Assembly: GCA_013823135.1 (NCBI GenBank)
Contig: PNLP01000021.1
Span: 1 to 64,000 of the forward strand
Direction: 5' to 3'
Source: Planctomycetaceae bacterium
GTDB lineage: Bacteria > Planctomycetota > Planctomycetia > Gemmatales > Gemmataceae
Length of the DNA stretch: 64,000 nucleotides
Made by a program: the position numbers and the translations under genes. This document shows positions 46,377-54,992 of the stretch, piece after piece. The first letter of the stretch is position 1. Each line of letters opens with the position of its first letter. The notes below the pieces were generated by a model, which saw nothing but the letters and a program-made list of their open reading frames with translations, was not told where the DNA came from and ran no database searches.

Positions 46377-47453
46377 GTGCGTAAACGCATCCTTGGTCGA
46401 ACGGGCATCGAGGTCAGCGAACTCGGTTTTGGCGGGTTGTTCGCGTCGCGGTTGGGGCCAGGGTTTGACGTGAGTCGCGAGACGGTGTTTCGCGCCGTCG
46501 AACTGGGCATCAACTTCTTCGACACCGCACCAGCGTACGCGGATAGCGAAGCGGTGCTCGGTCGGATCATTCGCGAGGTCGGCGGTCCGCTGATCGTCTC
46601 GACCAAGCTCGGTGGGCGACCTCAACCGTTCGATCCGCGAAACCAGCGTGCCCTCGTCCGTTCAGCGGAAGAGAGCCTGAAGGCGCTGGGCCGCGACGTC
46701 ATTGATGTGATGTTCATCCACGAGCCCGATCGCCCGTTACAGATCGACTGGTGGTCCGACCCGGAGCAGGTGGAAGGACCGGTTCTGGACGCGCTCGACG
46801 AACTGAAGCGGCGCGGCCTGATCCGCTTCACGGGGCTCGCGGGGACGACGGTCACGGAAATGGCCCACCTGATTCGGGCGGGCGACTTCGACGTGGTACT
46901 GACCGCGTTCAACCACAGCCCACTGTTCCGGGAAGCCGATCGCGAGGTGCTCCCCGCAGCACGCGCGAAGCAGATGGGGGTCGTGCTCGGCTCCGTGCTC
47001 CACCAGGGAGCCTTCGGCCGAAGGTACGACGAAGTGGTTCGTCGCAAGCCGCTCTGGCTGTCAGCCGCCCGGCGCGAGCAACTCCTCGCCTTCTACACCT
47101 TCCTCGACGAACTCGGCATGCCGATCGTGGAACTGTGCCTGCGGTTCGCACTCTCGGGCGATACCGCCTCCACCGTGCTAATCGGCCCCAAGACGGTCCG
47201 CCAGGTGAAGGAATCGGTGGCGGCGGTTTCGAAGGGGCCATTGCCTGCCGACGTGCTTCGGAGGCTCGATGAACTCGCGGCGATGGTGCCGTTCCGGCCG
47301 TTCGAGGAGCCGATGATTCTCCCGCTCGACCGCCCAACAGCGTACACAGGCCCAGGGATGGCCAACCTCGCGGCCGGGGTGAAAGTGGGGTCACTCCACG
47401 CCGAGGGATCTGCGAATGAGGCTGAAGAACCCATCGTTCCCGTGCTCAGGTGA
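46377..47453 (+). CDS. Aldo/keto reductase
   Basis: 358 residues from GTG 46377 with GGGAG upstream. NADPH-dependent carbonyl reductase TIM barrel. The tetrad is Asp49, Tyr54, Lys77 (STKLGG) and His115 (FIHEPD). Later VLIGPKTVRQVKESV matches the cofactor-binding end of the family. It lies directly after the DUF1501 gene and is convergent with, and overlaps by 8 bp, the XylR-like regulator. Its link to the DUF1549 operon suggests a sugar-derived substrate; this is inference. Confidence 0.87.
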   Translation: MRKRILGRTGIEVSELGFGGLFASRLGPGFDVSRETVFRAVELGINFFDTAPAYADSEAVLGRIIREVGGPLIVSTKLGGRPQPFDPRNQRALVRSAEESLKALGRDVIDVMFIHEPDRPLQIDWWSDPEQVEGPVLDALDELKRRGLIRFTGLAGTTVTEMAHLIRAGDFDVVLTAFNHSPLFREADREVLPAARAKQMGVVLGSVLHQGAFGRRYDEVVRRKPLWLSAARREQLLAFYTFLDELGMPIVELCLRFALSGDTASTVLIGPKTVRQVKESVAAVSKGPLPADVLRRLDELAAMVPFRPFEEPMILPLDRPTAYTGPGMANLAAGVKVGSLHAEGSANEAEEPIVPVLR

Positions 47454-48630
47454 GCGGTTGTCGGCGTGTGGCCGTGCGGTACTCGCCGGGGGTTTGGCCC
47501 GTCTTGCTCTTGAACATCACATTGAGATACTCGGGGTGCTGGAACCCGGTCATGGTTGCGACCTGCGCCAGTGAAAGATCGGTTTCGGCCAGCAGTTGCT
47601 TGATCCGCCGCAATCGCACACGCGAGATTTCCTCCTTCGGGCTGTGGCCAAGGATCTGCGTGAAGCGGCGTTCGAGGATGCTACGTGAAACTGGCACCAC
47701 GGCGAGCACGTCGTCGACCATGATCCCTTTACACGCGTGCTCGCGGATGTAGCGCACTGCGGCGGCCACGTCGCGATCCCCTACCGCGAGCACGTCCGAC
47801 GATTGCCGTGTCACCACACCCAGCGGTTCGATCAGAATGGGTTCGGTGGGAGCGGGCTCACCGGCCATGATCCTGGTGAGCAGTTCCGCGGCCTCGTAGC
47901 CGATTCGCCTGGTGTTCGGGGCCACGCTCGAAAGCGGCGGCGCGGCCAGGTCGCACAGGATTTCGTCGTTATCCACACCGACAACGGCAACTTCGTCGGG
48001 CACCGCGATACCGGCTTCACGGCAGGTGTTGAGCACCTGTTGCCCACGGATGTCGTTGCAGGCCATCAACCCCACGGGGCGGGGCAGTGTCGATACCCAG
48101 CGGGCCACGTCGTCTTCGTGCATCCAGCCCTGTTGCTCCTGCCGTTCGGTCCCGGCCAGCCGAACTCGTGCGGGCGGCTGATAGATCAGTGGCGTCAGCC
48201 CCATCTCTTCCACTCGCTGGGTGAAGTAGCCGCTGCGGCGGTCCGAGTAATTGGTTCCCACGAACCCACAGTAGGCAAGGTGACGGAAGCCGCGTTCGAG
48301 TAGGTGCTCGATGGCGAGACGGGTCACGGCACGGTCGTCGGTGTCGATCAGCGGCATTCCGAGATCGGGGAGCAAACCATGCAGGTCGATGGCAGGGCAA
48401 TCAAGATCGGAAATGGCCTTCGCGAGTGCCCGTGTCTCGATGCGGGCAATCACGCCCTGGCCTTTCCAGCCAACAAGCCAGTCCGGTGGCGGATCGCTCA
48501 GGTCGCGCTCCTCGAAGAAGACCGACCAGGGACCATGAACCCGCAGATAATCGGCGATCCCCTGCAACAAACCGCGTCCGTAGCCGCGAGACGACTCGAC
48601 CAAGATCGCCACACGCGGTCGATTCGTCAC
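47446..48630 (-). CDS. XylR-like regulator (LacI-type sensor + AraC HTH)
   Basis: 394 residues from GTG 48630. Residues 5-270 form a periplasmic-binding-type sugar sensor (VAILVESSRGYGRGLLQGIADYLR, MACNDIRGQQVLNTCREAGI). The C-terminal AraC domain has VSRSILERRFTQILGHSPKEEI and ATMTGFQHPEYLNVMFKSKTG. This sensor-AraC order is that of the E. coli xylose regulator; planctomycetes have many, with unknown sugars. It overlaps the aldo/keto reductase tail to tail by 8 bp, so it may respond to the sugar that operon handles. Its own promoter is upstream in the 250-bp gap. Confidence 0.87.
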   Translation of the reverse strand: MTNRPRVAILVESSRGYGRGLLQGIADYLRVHGPWSVFFEERDLSDPPPDWLVGWKGQGVIARIETRALAKAISDLDCPAIDLHGLLPDLGMPLIDTDDRAVTRLAIEHLLERGFRHLAYCGFVGTNYSDRRSGYFTQRVEEMGLTPLIYQPPARVRLAGTERQEQQGWMHEDDVARWVSTLPRPVGLMACNDIRGQQVLNTCREAGIAVPDEVAVVGVDNDEILCDLAAPPLSSVAPNTRRIGYEAAELLTRIMAGEPAPTEPILIEPLGVVTRQSSDVLAVGDRDVAAAVRYIREHACKGIMVDDVLAVVPVSRSILERRFTQILGHSPKEEISRVRLRRIKQLLAETDLSLAQVATMTGFQHPEYLNVMFKSKTGQTPGEYRTATRRQPLT

Positions 48631-48877
48631 GGTTCGATTCCTGAGCAGGAAAAGTTCAATCTTCGCCGTGCCAAATCATCGCGACGGCAACGGGCGGCAT
48701 CATATCGGCCATTGAAAATGCAGCTTACCAAGGTTCCTCCCACGATGGAACGAGAAGAACCGGGGGCGCGAAAAACCACAAAACTAATCCGCAAAAGCTC
48801 AGTGACACGTTGATGCGATCATCGCTACAGTGGGACCTATTCTTGGGCAATTGCCCTCACATCAATGGAAACCGATC

Positions 48878-49798
48878 GTGAACTCTCCCTCTCTCCAGCG
48901 ACGAGGTTTCACCCTCATCGAACTCCTGGTTGTCATCGCCATTATTGCAATCCTGATCGGGTTGTTGCTGCCCGCCGTGCAGAAGGTGCGTGAGGCGGCA
49001 GCCCGTATGAAGTGCCAGAACAACCTCAAACAGATTGGGTTGGCCCTGCACAACTTCCATGACGTGTCCGGGCGGTTCCCTTCCGGCCAAATCGCTTTGG
49101 ACGACACCGACCAAAAGCTGTTCGGGTCGTGGGTCCTCCAGATCCTGCCGTACCTGGAACTGGGCAACGTGTACCAGCAGTTCAACGGCACGCAGAGTTG
49201 GTGGATGTCCGCCAACCAGACGGTCCGCGCGAATAAACTGGTCGCGTTTCTCTGCCCGTCCGATCTCGATGTCGCGACGTTTAACACCGCCCAGGACTTC
49301 GGGGCACGCGGGAACTACGCCGCGAACACGGGAATCGGGACATGGAACCGCACGGTCCCCACAACCTCCTCCGCGGGGGGTTACCAACCCGGCCTGACGG
49401 TCCGCGGGCCGTTCCTTCACGGTAGCTCCACGTCGATCGCGAAGCTCACGGACGGGACATCGAACACGGCCGGGGTATCGGAAATCCGCAAATCTCCGAA
49501 CAACGATTCGCGTGGCGCGCTCTTCGCCGACACGGGGTGCGTCCAGTACACGCACGACTACCTGCCGAACGCCAACGTGAGCGACCGCACGGAGCGATGC
49601 AACGGCGACGCCAAAACGCCGTGCGTCACCACGGGAAACTTCGGCACCTATCAACTCACGGCCAAGAGCAACCACACGGGCGGCGTGGGGTTATTGATGA
49701 TGGATGGATCGGTGCGGTTCGTGACGAACAACGTGGATGTCATCGCCTGGCAAGCGGCCGCCAGCCCCGCAGGCGGTGAAGTGGCACAGTTACCCTGA
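48878..49798 (+). CDS. DUF1559 prepilin-like secreted protein, module 3
   Basis: 306 residues from GTG 48878; the ATG at 48830 would add 16 residues. Prepilin leader QRRG then [21 protein letters not shown]1559 domain with MKCQNNLKQIGLALHNFHD and HTGGVGLLMMDG (H-x9-DG). Cleaved by prepilin peptidase and exported. The lipoprotein partner starts about 110 bp later. Shorter than the other two copies in this window (337 and 335). Confidence 0.93.
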   Translation: MNSPSLQRRGFTLIELLVVIAIIAILIGLLLPAVQKVREAAARMKCQNNLKQIGLALHNFHDVSGRFPSGQIALDDTDQKLFGSWVLQILPYLELGNVYQQFNGTQSWWMSANQTVRANKLVAFLCPSDLDVATFNTAQDFGARGNYAANTGIGTWNRTVPTTSSAGGYQPGLTVRGPFLHGSSTSIAKLTDGTSNTAGVSEIRKSPNNDSRGALFADTGCVQYTHDYLPNANVSDRTERCNGDAKTPCVTTGNFGTYQLTAKSNHTGGVGLLMMDGSVRFVTNNVDVIAWQAAASPAGGEVAQLP

Positions 49799-49910
49799 CA
49801 CACGCGATGCTTTCTCGTTGTCCGTGACTACCATGTGATCTTCGCGAACCCTCTTCCGAGTCGCATACATGACCCGCTTGGTGTTGCTCTCTCGATGCCC
49901 GGCCCGCTTC

Positions 49911-50342
49911 ATGCGCGTGATCCTCTGCATCTGGCTATGTGCCGCAGTTTCAGGGTGTGGCAATGAGAGAGAAGGTGGTAACCCACCTCGCTCGCGAGTG
50001 ACAGGACGTGTGATGCTCGATAACCAGCCAGCCCCAGCCGGAACGATCGTGTTCGTTCCACTCGCAGCCGGTCAGTTGCAGTCTCAAGGGATCATACAGG
50101 ACGACGGAACCTTCGTGATTGAAGGCGAGAACGGCCCATCCGCTGGGGAATACAAGGTGGAAATCTTGTGTGCGAAGAAGACGGGTCGCCGGATTCAGAG
50201 CATGAGTAGTTCCGATGGAACCGGGATGATCGACGAGCGAGTACCTGTGATCCCGGCCAGGTACAACACGGCAACGACACTCCGGCAGACGATTACGAGC
50301 GGGGAGATTACGTTGCTGTATCAACTCCAATCCGCTCCATGA
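49911..50342 (+). CDS. Small lipoprotein paired with DUF1559, module 3
   Basis: 143 residues. Signal and lipobox AVSGC (Cys about 15) then a beta-sandwich domain (RVTGRVMLDNQPAPAGTIVFVPL ... GEYKVEIL) like those in modules 1 and 2. I chose ATG 49911, where the signal peptide starts; an ATG 42 bp upstream is possible. Function unknown, probably with its DUF1559 neighbour. Confidence 0.83.
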   Translation: MRVILCIWLCAAVSGCGNEREGGNPPRSRVTGRVMLDNQPAPAGTIVFVPLAAGQLQSQGIIQDDGTFVIEGENGPSAGEYKVEILCAKKTGRRIQSMSSSDGTGMIDERVPVIPARYNTATTLRQTITSGEITLLYQLQSAP

Positions 50343-50721
50343 TCGATCGAGTTGGGCGGAACAGTTGGGCTTGTTTGGCATATTCCCGGGAAGCCAAGCC
50401 CCGTCACCCAACGCCGTTAAGGACGTCTGGAGTGATTCAACCCTCCCATACCAGTTAATCCGCGAGGTTGTGGAAAACGAGTGAACCCGGCGAACCCGGG
50501 TGGTCGATACATCAGGTGTCGGGCGAGAGTAGGCAGGAGCCGATCCCCGCCTGATCGACGGTGGTTCACACGCCGCCGGGGCTCACCCCCCGATGTCCAA
50601 CGAACCGCCGGTGCGTTTCACCCTCCCGCGCTGTCGCCGGGATACGCAGATCGCAAGTCGATGTGCGTCCCGGCGACGGCCACGGGATTCCCTCATTCCC
50701 AATCCACGGATGGTATCGGTC

Positions 50722-50997
50722 ATGCGCCGCAAGCTCGCAATGATCGCCGTACTCGGTGGCCTTGCCGCCGGGCTTGGCTGCCAACACATTGGCGGCAAGA
50801 GCGATTGTGGATACAACCCAGCCGATTACCAAATCGCGCCGGTCACCACACCGTATCCGACGTTCCCGGTCATGGATTTGTCCCAGAAGCCCAAGGAAAA
50901 GGATAAGACTCCAGTCGATCCCAAGAAGACTGGGTCTGATACTGATCCGAAGGGCGCAGTAAAGGACAAGGACAAGGGTAACGACGGTAATAACTGA
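50722..50997 (+). CDS. Small Lys/Asp-rich lipoprotein
   Basis: 91 residues. Signal peptide RRKLAMIAVLGGLAAGLGC with a lipobox Cys at about 20, then a tail rich in Lys, Asp and Pro (KPKEKDKTPVDPKKTGSDTD). The upstream frame is open but lacks coding character, so I chose ATG 50722. No family recognised. A strong terminator follows at 51071. It may be a small outer-surface or periplasmic lipoprotein. Confidence 0.6.
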   Translation: MRRKLAMIAVLGGLAAGLGCQHIGGKSDCGYNPADYQIAPVTTPYPTFPVMDLSQKPKEKDKTPVDPKKTGSDTDPKGAVKDKDKGNDGNN

Positions 50998-51070
50998 TCC
51001 GGGAAGAGCAACGGCGTTCCGTGATGTGGACCACGTGTCCCTTCATTTAAATGTCCGTCCTCGACTCAGA

Positions 51071-51101
51071 AAAGCCCATCCGCATCTTGCGGATGGGCTT
51101 T
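51071..51101 (+). terminator. Rho-independent terminator
   Basis: Perfect 13-bp stem (51071-51083 with 51089-51101, loop ATCTT) followed by a run of T (51099-51105). Downstream of the small lipoprotein gene. Confidence 0.92.
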
Positions 51102-51238
51102 TTTTCGTGGGTACCGCGTTCGATTGTGGCAGCCTTGACGAGCGGGGGGACGTCTGTCCCCTGATTGTGGCAAAGGAACAGCGGACTCGCGTCCCCAGGG
51201 CCGTTCCGTGCTTCACATTGAGTTGTGTTGGCATTCTG

Positions 51239-51318
51239 GTTTTGGCGAGCCGCCCCGTGACCGGGGCGGGTGTTTTGAGTTGAAACCCACCCCATAACCG
51301 GGGCGACTCGCCAAAATC
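51239..51318. repeat. ~80-bp imperfect palindrome
   Basis: TTTTGGCGAGCCGCCCCGTG on the left and its near reverse complement CGGGGCGACTCGCCAAAA on the right; the centre is GGGTGTTTTGAGTTGAAACCCACCC. The ends resemble those of the perfect repeat at 22202-22288 (TTTGGTGAGCGGCGC). Upstream of the phosphatase gene. Confidence 0.7.
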
Positions 51319-51387
51319 TCAAAAGGCACACCGGTTTTCGTTCCGGGCTTGCCTCGTTTGCCGGATTGTGGCATTTACTCCCATCGC

Positions 51388-52428
51388 ATGGAAGCACCCG
51401 ACAAACCACCGATGCCCCGCACCGAACTAACACGCCGGTTCAGCCGCCGCACCCTGTTCCGGATTGCCGGAGCAGGAATCGTGCTCGGCGTGAATGCCGA
51501 GGCCGCGCGCGTGCTGTTTGGGAGCAACGAGCACACCGTCATTCCCGGCAAGGTGTATCGCTCGGCCCAACTTACTCAGCAGAAACTCGAACGGGTCATT
51601 GCCGAGAAAAAGATCCGGACGGTGCTGAATCTGCGCGGCTGTTGCCCGGAGATGGACTGGTATCGCTCCGATGCTAACGCCACACACGCGGCCGGTATCA
51701 GTCAGGAAGACCTGACCTTCTCCGCGAAACGCTACCCGCCAGCACCCGAAATCGCCCGTCTCGTGGAGGTCTTCGACCGAAGCGAGTACCCACTGATCAT
51801 GCACTGCGCCCGCGGTGCCGACCGCACGGGGTTGGCGAGCGGAGTCGCCCTGCTCTTGCTCACGAACAACGACCTTGCAACGGCCATCGGGCAACTGAAT
51901 CCCCGTTATGGGCACGTCGCTGATGTTGGCCGAACGGGTGTGCTCGATGAGTTCTTTGTTGCCTATCGGGCGAAGCTCGCTGCGAACGGTGAAACGCACT
52001 CACCGGACCGTTTCCGAAAGTGGGCCACGACCGAGTATTGCCCGGGGCCATTCCGCGCCATGCTGTCGCTCGTCTCGCCGAACCCGATGAAAGTGCCTGC
52101 CGGAGTGGGGTTCGCGGTGACCATCCGGGCGGTGAACACTTCGGACCAGCCCTGGCGGTTTACTCCTGGCGGCAGCGGTAGCATCCGGCTGAGTTACATG
52201 CTGCGTTCCTCAGCAGGCGCTCTGGCTTACCGCGGTGAAGCTGGGTTAATCAGTCGGGTCGTTAAACCGACGGAATCCATTGAGATCGTTGCGGGTTTCC
52301 CACCCGCGCAGTCGGGGCAGTACCATTTCCACGCCGACCTGATCGACGCCCAACCCATTAATTTGCTCGACACCGCCTTCTCGCAGTACGGCTCTGATCC
52401 GCTCATGTTCAACCTGAAAGTTGGGTGA
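51388..52428 (+). CDS. Secreted dual-specificity/tyrosine phosphatase-like protein
   Basis: 346 residues. An N-terminal RRTLFRIAGAGIVLGVNAEA segment is a Tat-like signal or anchor. The phosphatase domain (about 55-200) has the Cys-x5-Arg loop HCARGADRTG with Cys140 and Arg146. A C-terminal beta-rich domain (about 225-345) is unassigned (FAVTIRAVNTSDQPWRFTPG, like a Wzt-type sandwich). ATG 51388 is preferred to an upstream ATG. It lies 45 bp before the glycosyltransferase and may be in its operon. The substrate could be a phosphoprotein or phospholipid; not decided by sequence. Confidence 0.77.
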   Translation: MEAPDKPPMPRTELTRRFSRRTLFRIAGAGIVLGVNAEAARVLFGSNEHTVIPGKVYRSAQLTQQKLERVIAEKKIRTVLNLRGCCPEMDWYRSDANATHAAGISQEDLTFSAKRYPPAPEIARLVEVFDRSEYPLIMHCARGADRTGLASGVALLLLTNNDLATAIGQLNPRYGHVADVGRTGVLDEFFVAYRAKLAANGETHSPDRFRKWATTEYCPGPFRAMLSLVSPNPMKVPAGVGFAVTIRAVNTSDQPWRFTPGGSGSIRLSYMLRSSAGALAYRGEAGLISRVVKPTESIEIVAGFPPAQSGQYHFHADLIDAQPINLLDTAFSQYGSDPLMFNLKVG

Positions 52429-52473
52429 GCATGCGGATTGCGGTTGCAACCCGAGGGCTTTCGAGGAACACCA

Positions 52474-53475
52474 ATGAACTTGCTTTCCGTCGTGGTGCCG
52501 TTGAAAGATGAACGAGAGAACGTTCGGCCCCTCGTGGACCGGGTGCGCGATGCTCTCCGCGAGTCTGGCCCATGGGAACTGGTCCTCGTGGACGACGGCA
52601 GCACCGACGGGACTTTCGCGGAACTGGAGGCGGTCGCGGCCAGCGAATCTCGCGTGAAGGTCGTCCGATTGCGACGAAACTTCGGCCAGAGCGCTGCCAC
52701 GCAGGCCGGGCTCGACGCGGCCGAGGGCGATGTGATCGTGACGATGGACGGCGACTTGCAGAACGATCCTGCCGACATCCCGCAGATGGTTGCAAAACTC
52801 GACGAGGGCTACGATGCGGTCCTGGGGCAACGGCTCAACCGGCAGGACAAATTCTTGCTGCGGAAAGTGCCGAGTCTGTGCGCGAACTGGCTGATTCGGA
52901 AGGTGTTGGCGGTACCTTTCAAGGATTTCGGTTGCACCCTCCGCGTCATGCGGCGGGATGTTGTTTCAGGACTGCTGCTTTACGGCGAGATGCACCGGTT
53001 CATCACCGCGCTGGTGATTCAGCAGGGCGGGAAGGTCACGCAGATGCCGGTGCGGCATCACCCGCGAACGGCCGGCAAATCGAAGTACAACCTGACCCGT
53101 ACCGTGCGGGTGCTGCTCGACCTGATGACCGTGAAATTCCAGGGCAGTTACCAGACACGACCGATGCACCTGTTTGGCCTGTTTGGTTTAATCTGTTTGT
53201 TCTTTGGCTTCCTGAGCGTGTCCGCGTCGGTGGTGATGAAGTACACATCTGGCCCGGGGATGACGGCGAACCCGTTGTTCCTGCTCGGCTCGGTCGCCGG
53301 GTTGATTGGCGTGCAGTTCGTGTCGCTGGGGTTGATGGGCGAAGTGTTGACGCGAGTCTACTTCGAGAGTCAGGGGAAGCGGCCGTATGTCGTTCGAGAG
53401 GGCCGCAACCTGAACCGCTCCTCGGGGCCGCATCGCCTGCGGTTGGATGTACCACAGGAGAAGCGCACAGCGTGA
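52474..53475 (+). CDS. Family 2 glycosyltransferase (DPM1/GtrB-like)
   Basis: 333 residues. GT-A domain with VVVPLKDERENV, LVLVDDGSTDGTF and TMDGDLQNDP, the metal-binding motifs of the polyprenyl-phosphate glucose/mannose synthase family. Two C-terminal helices (about 232-256 and 270-292) anchor it in the inner membrane. GAGGA precedes ATG 52474. It would charge a polyprenyl phosphate carrier with a sugar for use by enzymes such as the GT39-like protein at 20417-22132, though a link between them is inference. Sugar specificity unknown. Confidence 0.9.
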   Translation: MNLLSVVVPLKDERENVRPLVDRVRDALRESGPWELVLVDDGSTDGTFAELEAVAASESRVKVVRLRRNFGQSAATQAGLDAAEGDVIVTMDGDLQNDPADIPQMVAKLDEGYDAVLGQRLNRQDKFLLRKVPSLCANWLIRKVLAVPFKDFGCTLRVMRRDVVSGLLLYGEMHRFITALVIQQGGKVTQMPVRHHPRTAGKSKYNLTRTVRVLLDLMTVKFQGSYQTRPMHLFGLFGLICLFFGFLSVSASVVMKYTSGPGMTANPLFLLGSVAGLIGVQFVSLGLMGEVLTRVYFESQGKRPYVVREGRNLNRSSGPHRLRLDVPQEKRTA

Positions 53476-53550
53476 GGGACGCGATTCGCGATGCGAGGCA
53501 ACTGAACTTGTCCTCGCGGGAACCGTTTATGACCGGTGGAAGATTCCCGC

Positions 53551-54120
53551 TCAGTCGCCGACGCGGGTACTGCGACCGGCCTGCACACGCACGTTCTCGA
53601 CCACCTTTTGCGGCTTCGCGCCATTGTCCGGCACGACCCACACAGCATACATCCCCGGCGGCACGGCCATCTCCACGCGGTAATCCTTCGCAACCTGGCG
53701 GGCAACGTGCCCCTTCTCGCCGGGGCCATCGTCTTTCACGTCGGTCAGTACGATCTTCGACGCTCGCGGGAAGTTGTCGCCAAACACCTCGACCGATCCC
53801 AGAAGGTCGCCGATCTTCAGTTCGTGAGTCTCGCCAGTTTTGAGCGTCAGTTTTTCGATGACTCGCTGGGGAACGCCGCCGTCTTTCGTCTTTACGATCA
53901 CCTCGAACGGCCCTTCAGTGGGCAGTGCGATCGGCGCGTCAAATTTCTTCCACTCCTGGGTCTTCTTTTCCCTCTTATCGGTGATGTACGAGACACTCAC
54001 AGACTCGATCGCGAACAGTTTCGTTGGCACCACGGAGAGCTTCCCGCCACCCCCTTCCGCACTTGCTACGGATGCTGAAATGAACACGCCCGCACAAATC
54101 GCCGCGAACCGGGTGGCCAT
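53551..54120 (-). CDS. Hypothetical secreted protein
   Basis: 189 residues, no recognised family. Signal peptide ATRFAAICAGVFISASVASA; GAGG precedes ATG 54120. The mature part is beta-rich and charged (KREKKTQEWKKFDAPI, GSVEVFGDNFPRASKIVLTD, YAVWVVPDNGAKPQKVVEN). The ending looks like a carrier-type sandwich domain. Stands alone, tail to tail with the glycosyltransferase. Confidence 0.65.
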   Translation of the reverse strand: MATRFAAICAGVFISASVASAEGGGGKLSVVPTKLFAIESVSVSYITDKREKKTQEWKKFDAPIALPTEGPFEVIVKTKDGGVPQRVIEKLTLKTGETHELKIGDLLGSVEVFGDNFPRASKIVLTDVKDDGPGEKGHVARQVAKDYRVEMAVPPGMYAVWVVPDNGAKPQKVVENVRVQAGRSTRVGD

Positions 54121-54355
54121 GAGAAACCTCGTTGGAGAGTCCTGAGTCGTTCCGATATATCTGACGATTGTCACCCCCGCTCGGATGGTTCCGAACATAA
54201 ACCGACTGGGCTGTCAAGCGATTCACACGCGACTCTGAGCCAGGAAGACAACGCATCTGAACATCAACCAGCCACGCATTGTGGAATCGCATCATCTTTC
54301 GCGACAGTATCTTGTGGCTCGTCCGGACGAAGAGATATTTTTCGCACCTCGGTCG

Positions 54356-54979
54356 TTACGGTCGGGGCGTTCGGACACACTCCAGCATGGCGGTCTGGAC
54401 CGCGTCGGCACCCTCGGAACGCATGCGAGCGAGCCACGGCCAGTCTGCAAAGCCATCGAGCAGTTCGCGACGGCGAGCGGAGTCCGGCACCTCGGCGAGT
54501 ACCACCGTTCGCATTTCCGTCAGCACTCGCAGCCAGTCCGCGAACGTGGCATCGAACTCGGCCTCGAACTTCTCGCGTAGGCGGCGAGCGAGTGCCGGGG
54601 CCGCGCCACCGGTGCTCACCGCCAGGGTAAGGTCGCCGGAACGGACCACGGAAGGCAGCGTGAAATCGCCAGTGATGGGGTCGGATGCTGAGTTCACCAG
54701 AATGCCGCGAGCCTGTGCGTCGGCAACAACCTGAGCGTTCACCGCTGGGGTTGCGCAGGCGAAAACGAGGAACGCGCCGTCGAGATGGTTGGAACGATAG
54801 GCTTCAGAAATTGGAATTTGGCGAGCGGGGGGCGTCAGCCCCCCGAGTGGTTGCGTTGGGTCCACGATTCGCACGGTCGCGCCGGCGGCAATCGCGGCAG
54901 CGGCCTTTCGTGTTCCGACGGCACCACCTCCGACCACAACAACCACGCGGCCGGCGAGGTTCAACACCACCGGAAACAC
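54356..54979 (-). CDS. Precorrin-2 dehydrogenase / sirohydrochlorin ferrochelatase (Met8/CysG N-terminal type)
   Basis: 207 residues, the size of stand-alone siroheme synthase N-terminal proteins. NAD-binding VVVVGGGAVGTRKAAAAIAAGA, then the conserved FACATPAVNAQVVADAQARGILVNSASDP and FTLPSVVRSGDLTLAVSTGGAAPALARRLRE. It oxidises precorrin-2 to sirohydrochlorin with NAD and may insert iron to give siroheme for sulfite and nitrite reduction. GTG 54979 has GGGGCAGG upstream; the frame is open further up inside the regulator gene. It follows that gene by 13 bp. No uroporphyrinogen methyltransferase is adjacent. Confidence 0.87.
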   Translation of the reverse strand: MFPVVLNLAGRVVVVVGGGAVGTRKAAAAIAAGATVRIVDPTQPLGGLTPPARQIPISEAYRSNHLDGAFLVFACATPAVNAQVVADAQARGILVNSASDPITGDFTLPSVVRSGDLTLAVSTGGAAPALARRLREKFEAEFDATFADWLRVLTEMRTVVLAEVPDSARRRELLDGFADWPWLARMRSEGADAVQTAMLECVRTPRP

Positions 54980-54992
54980 GACCCTGCCCCTT

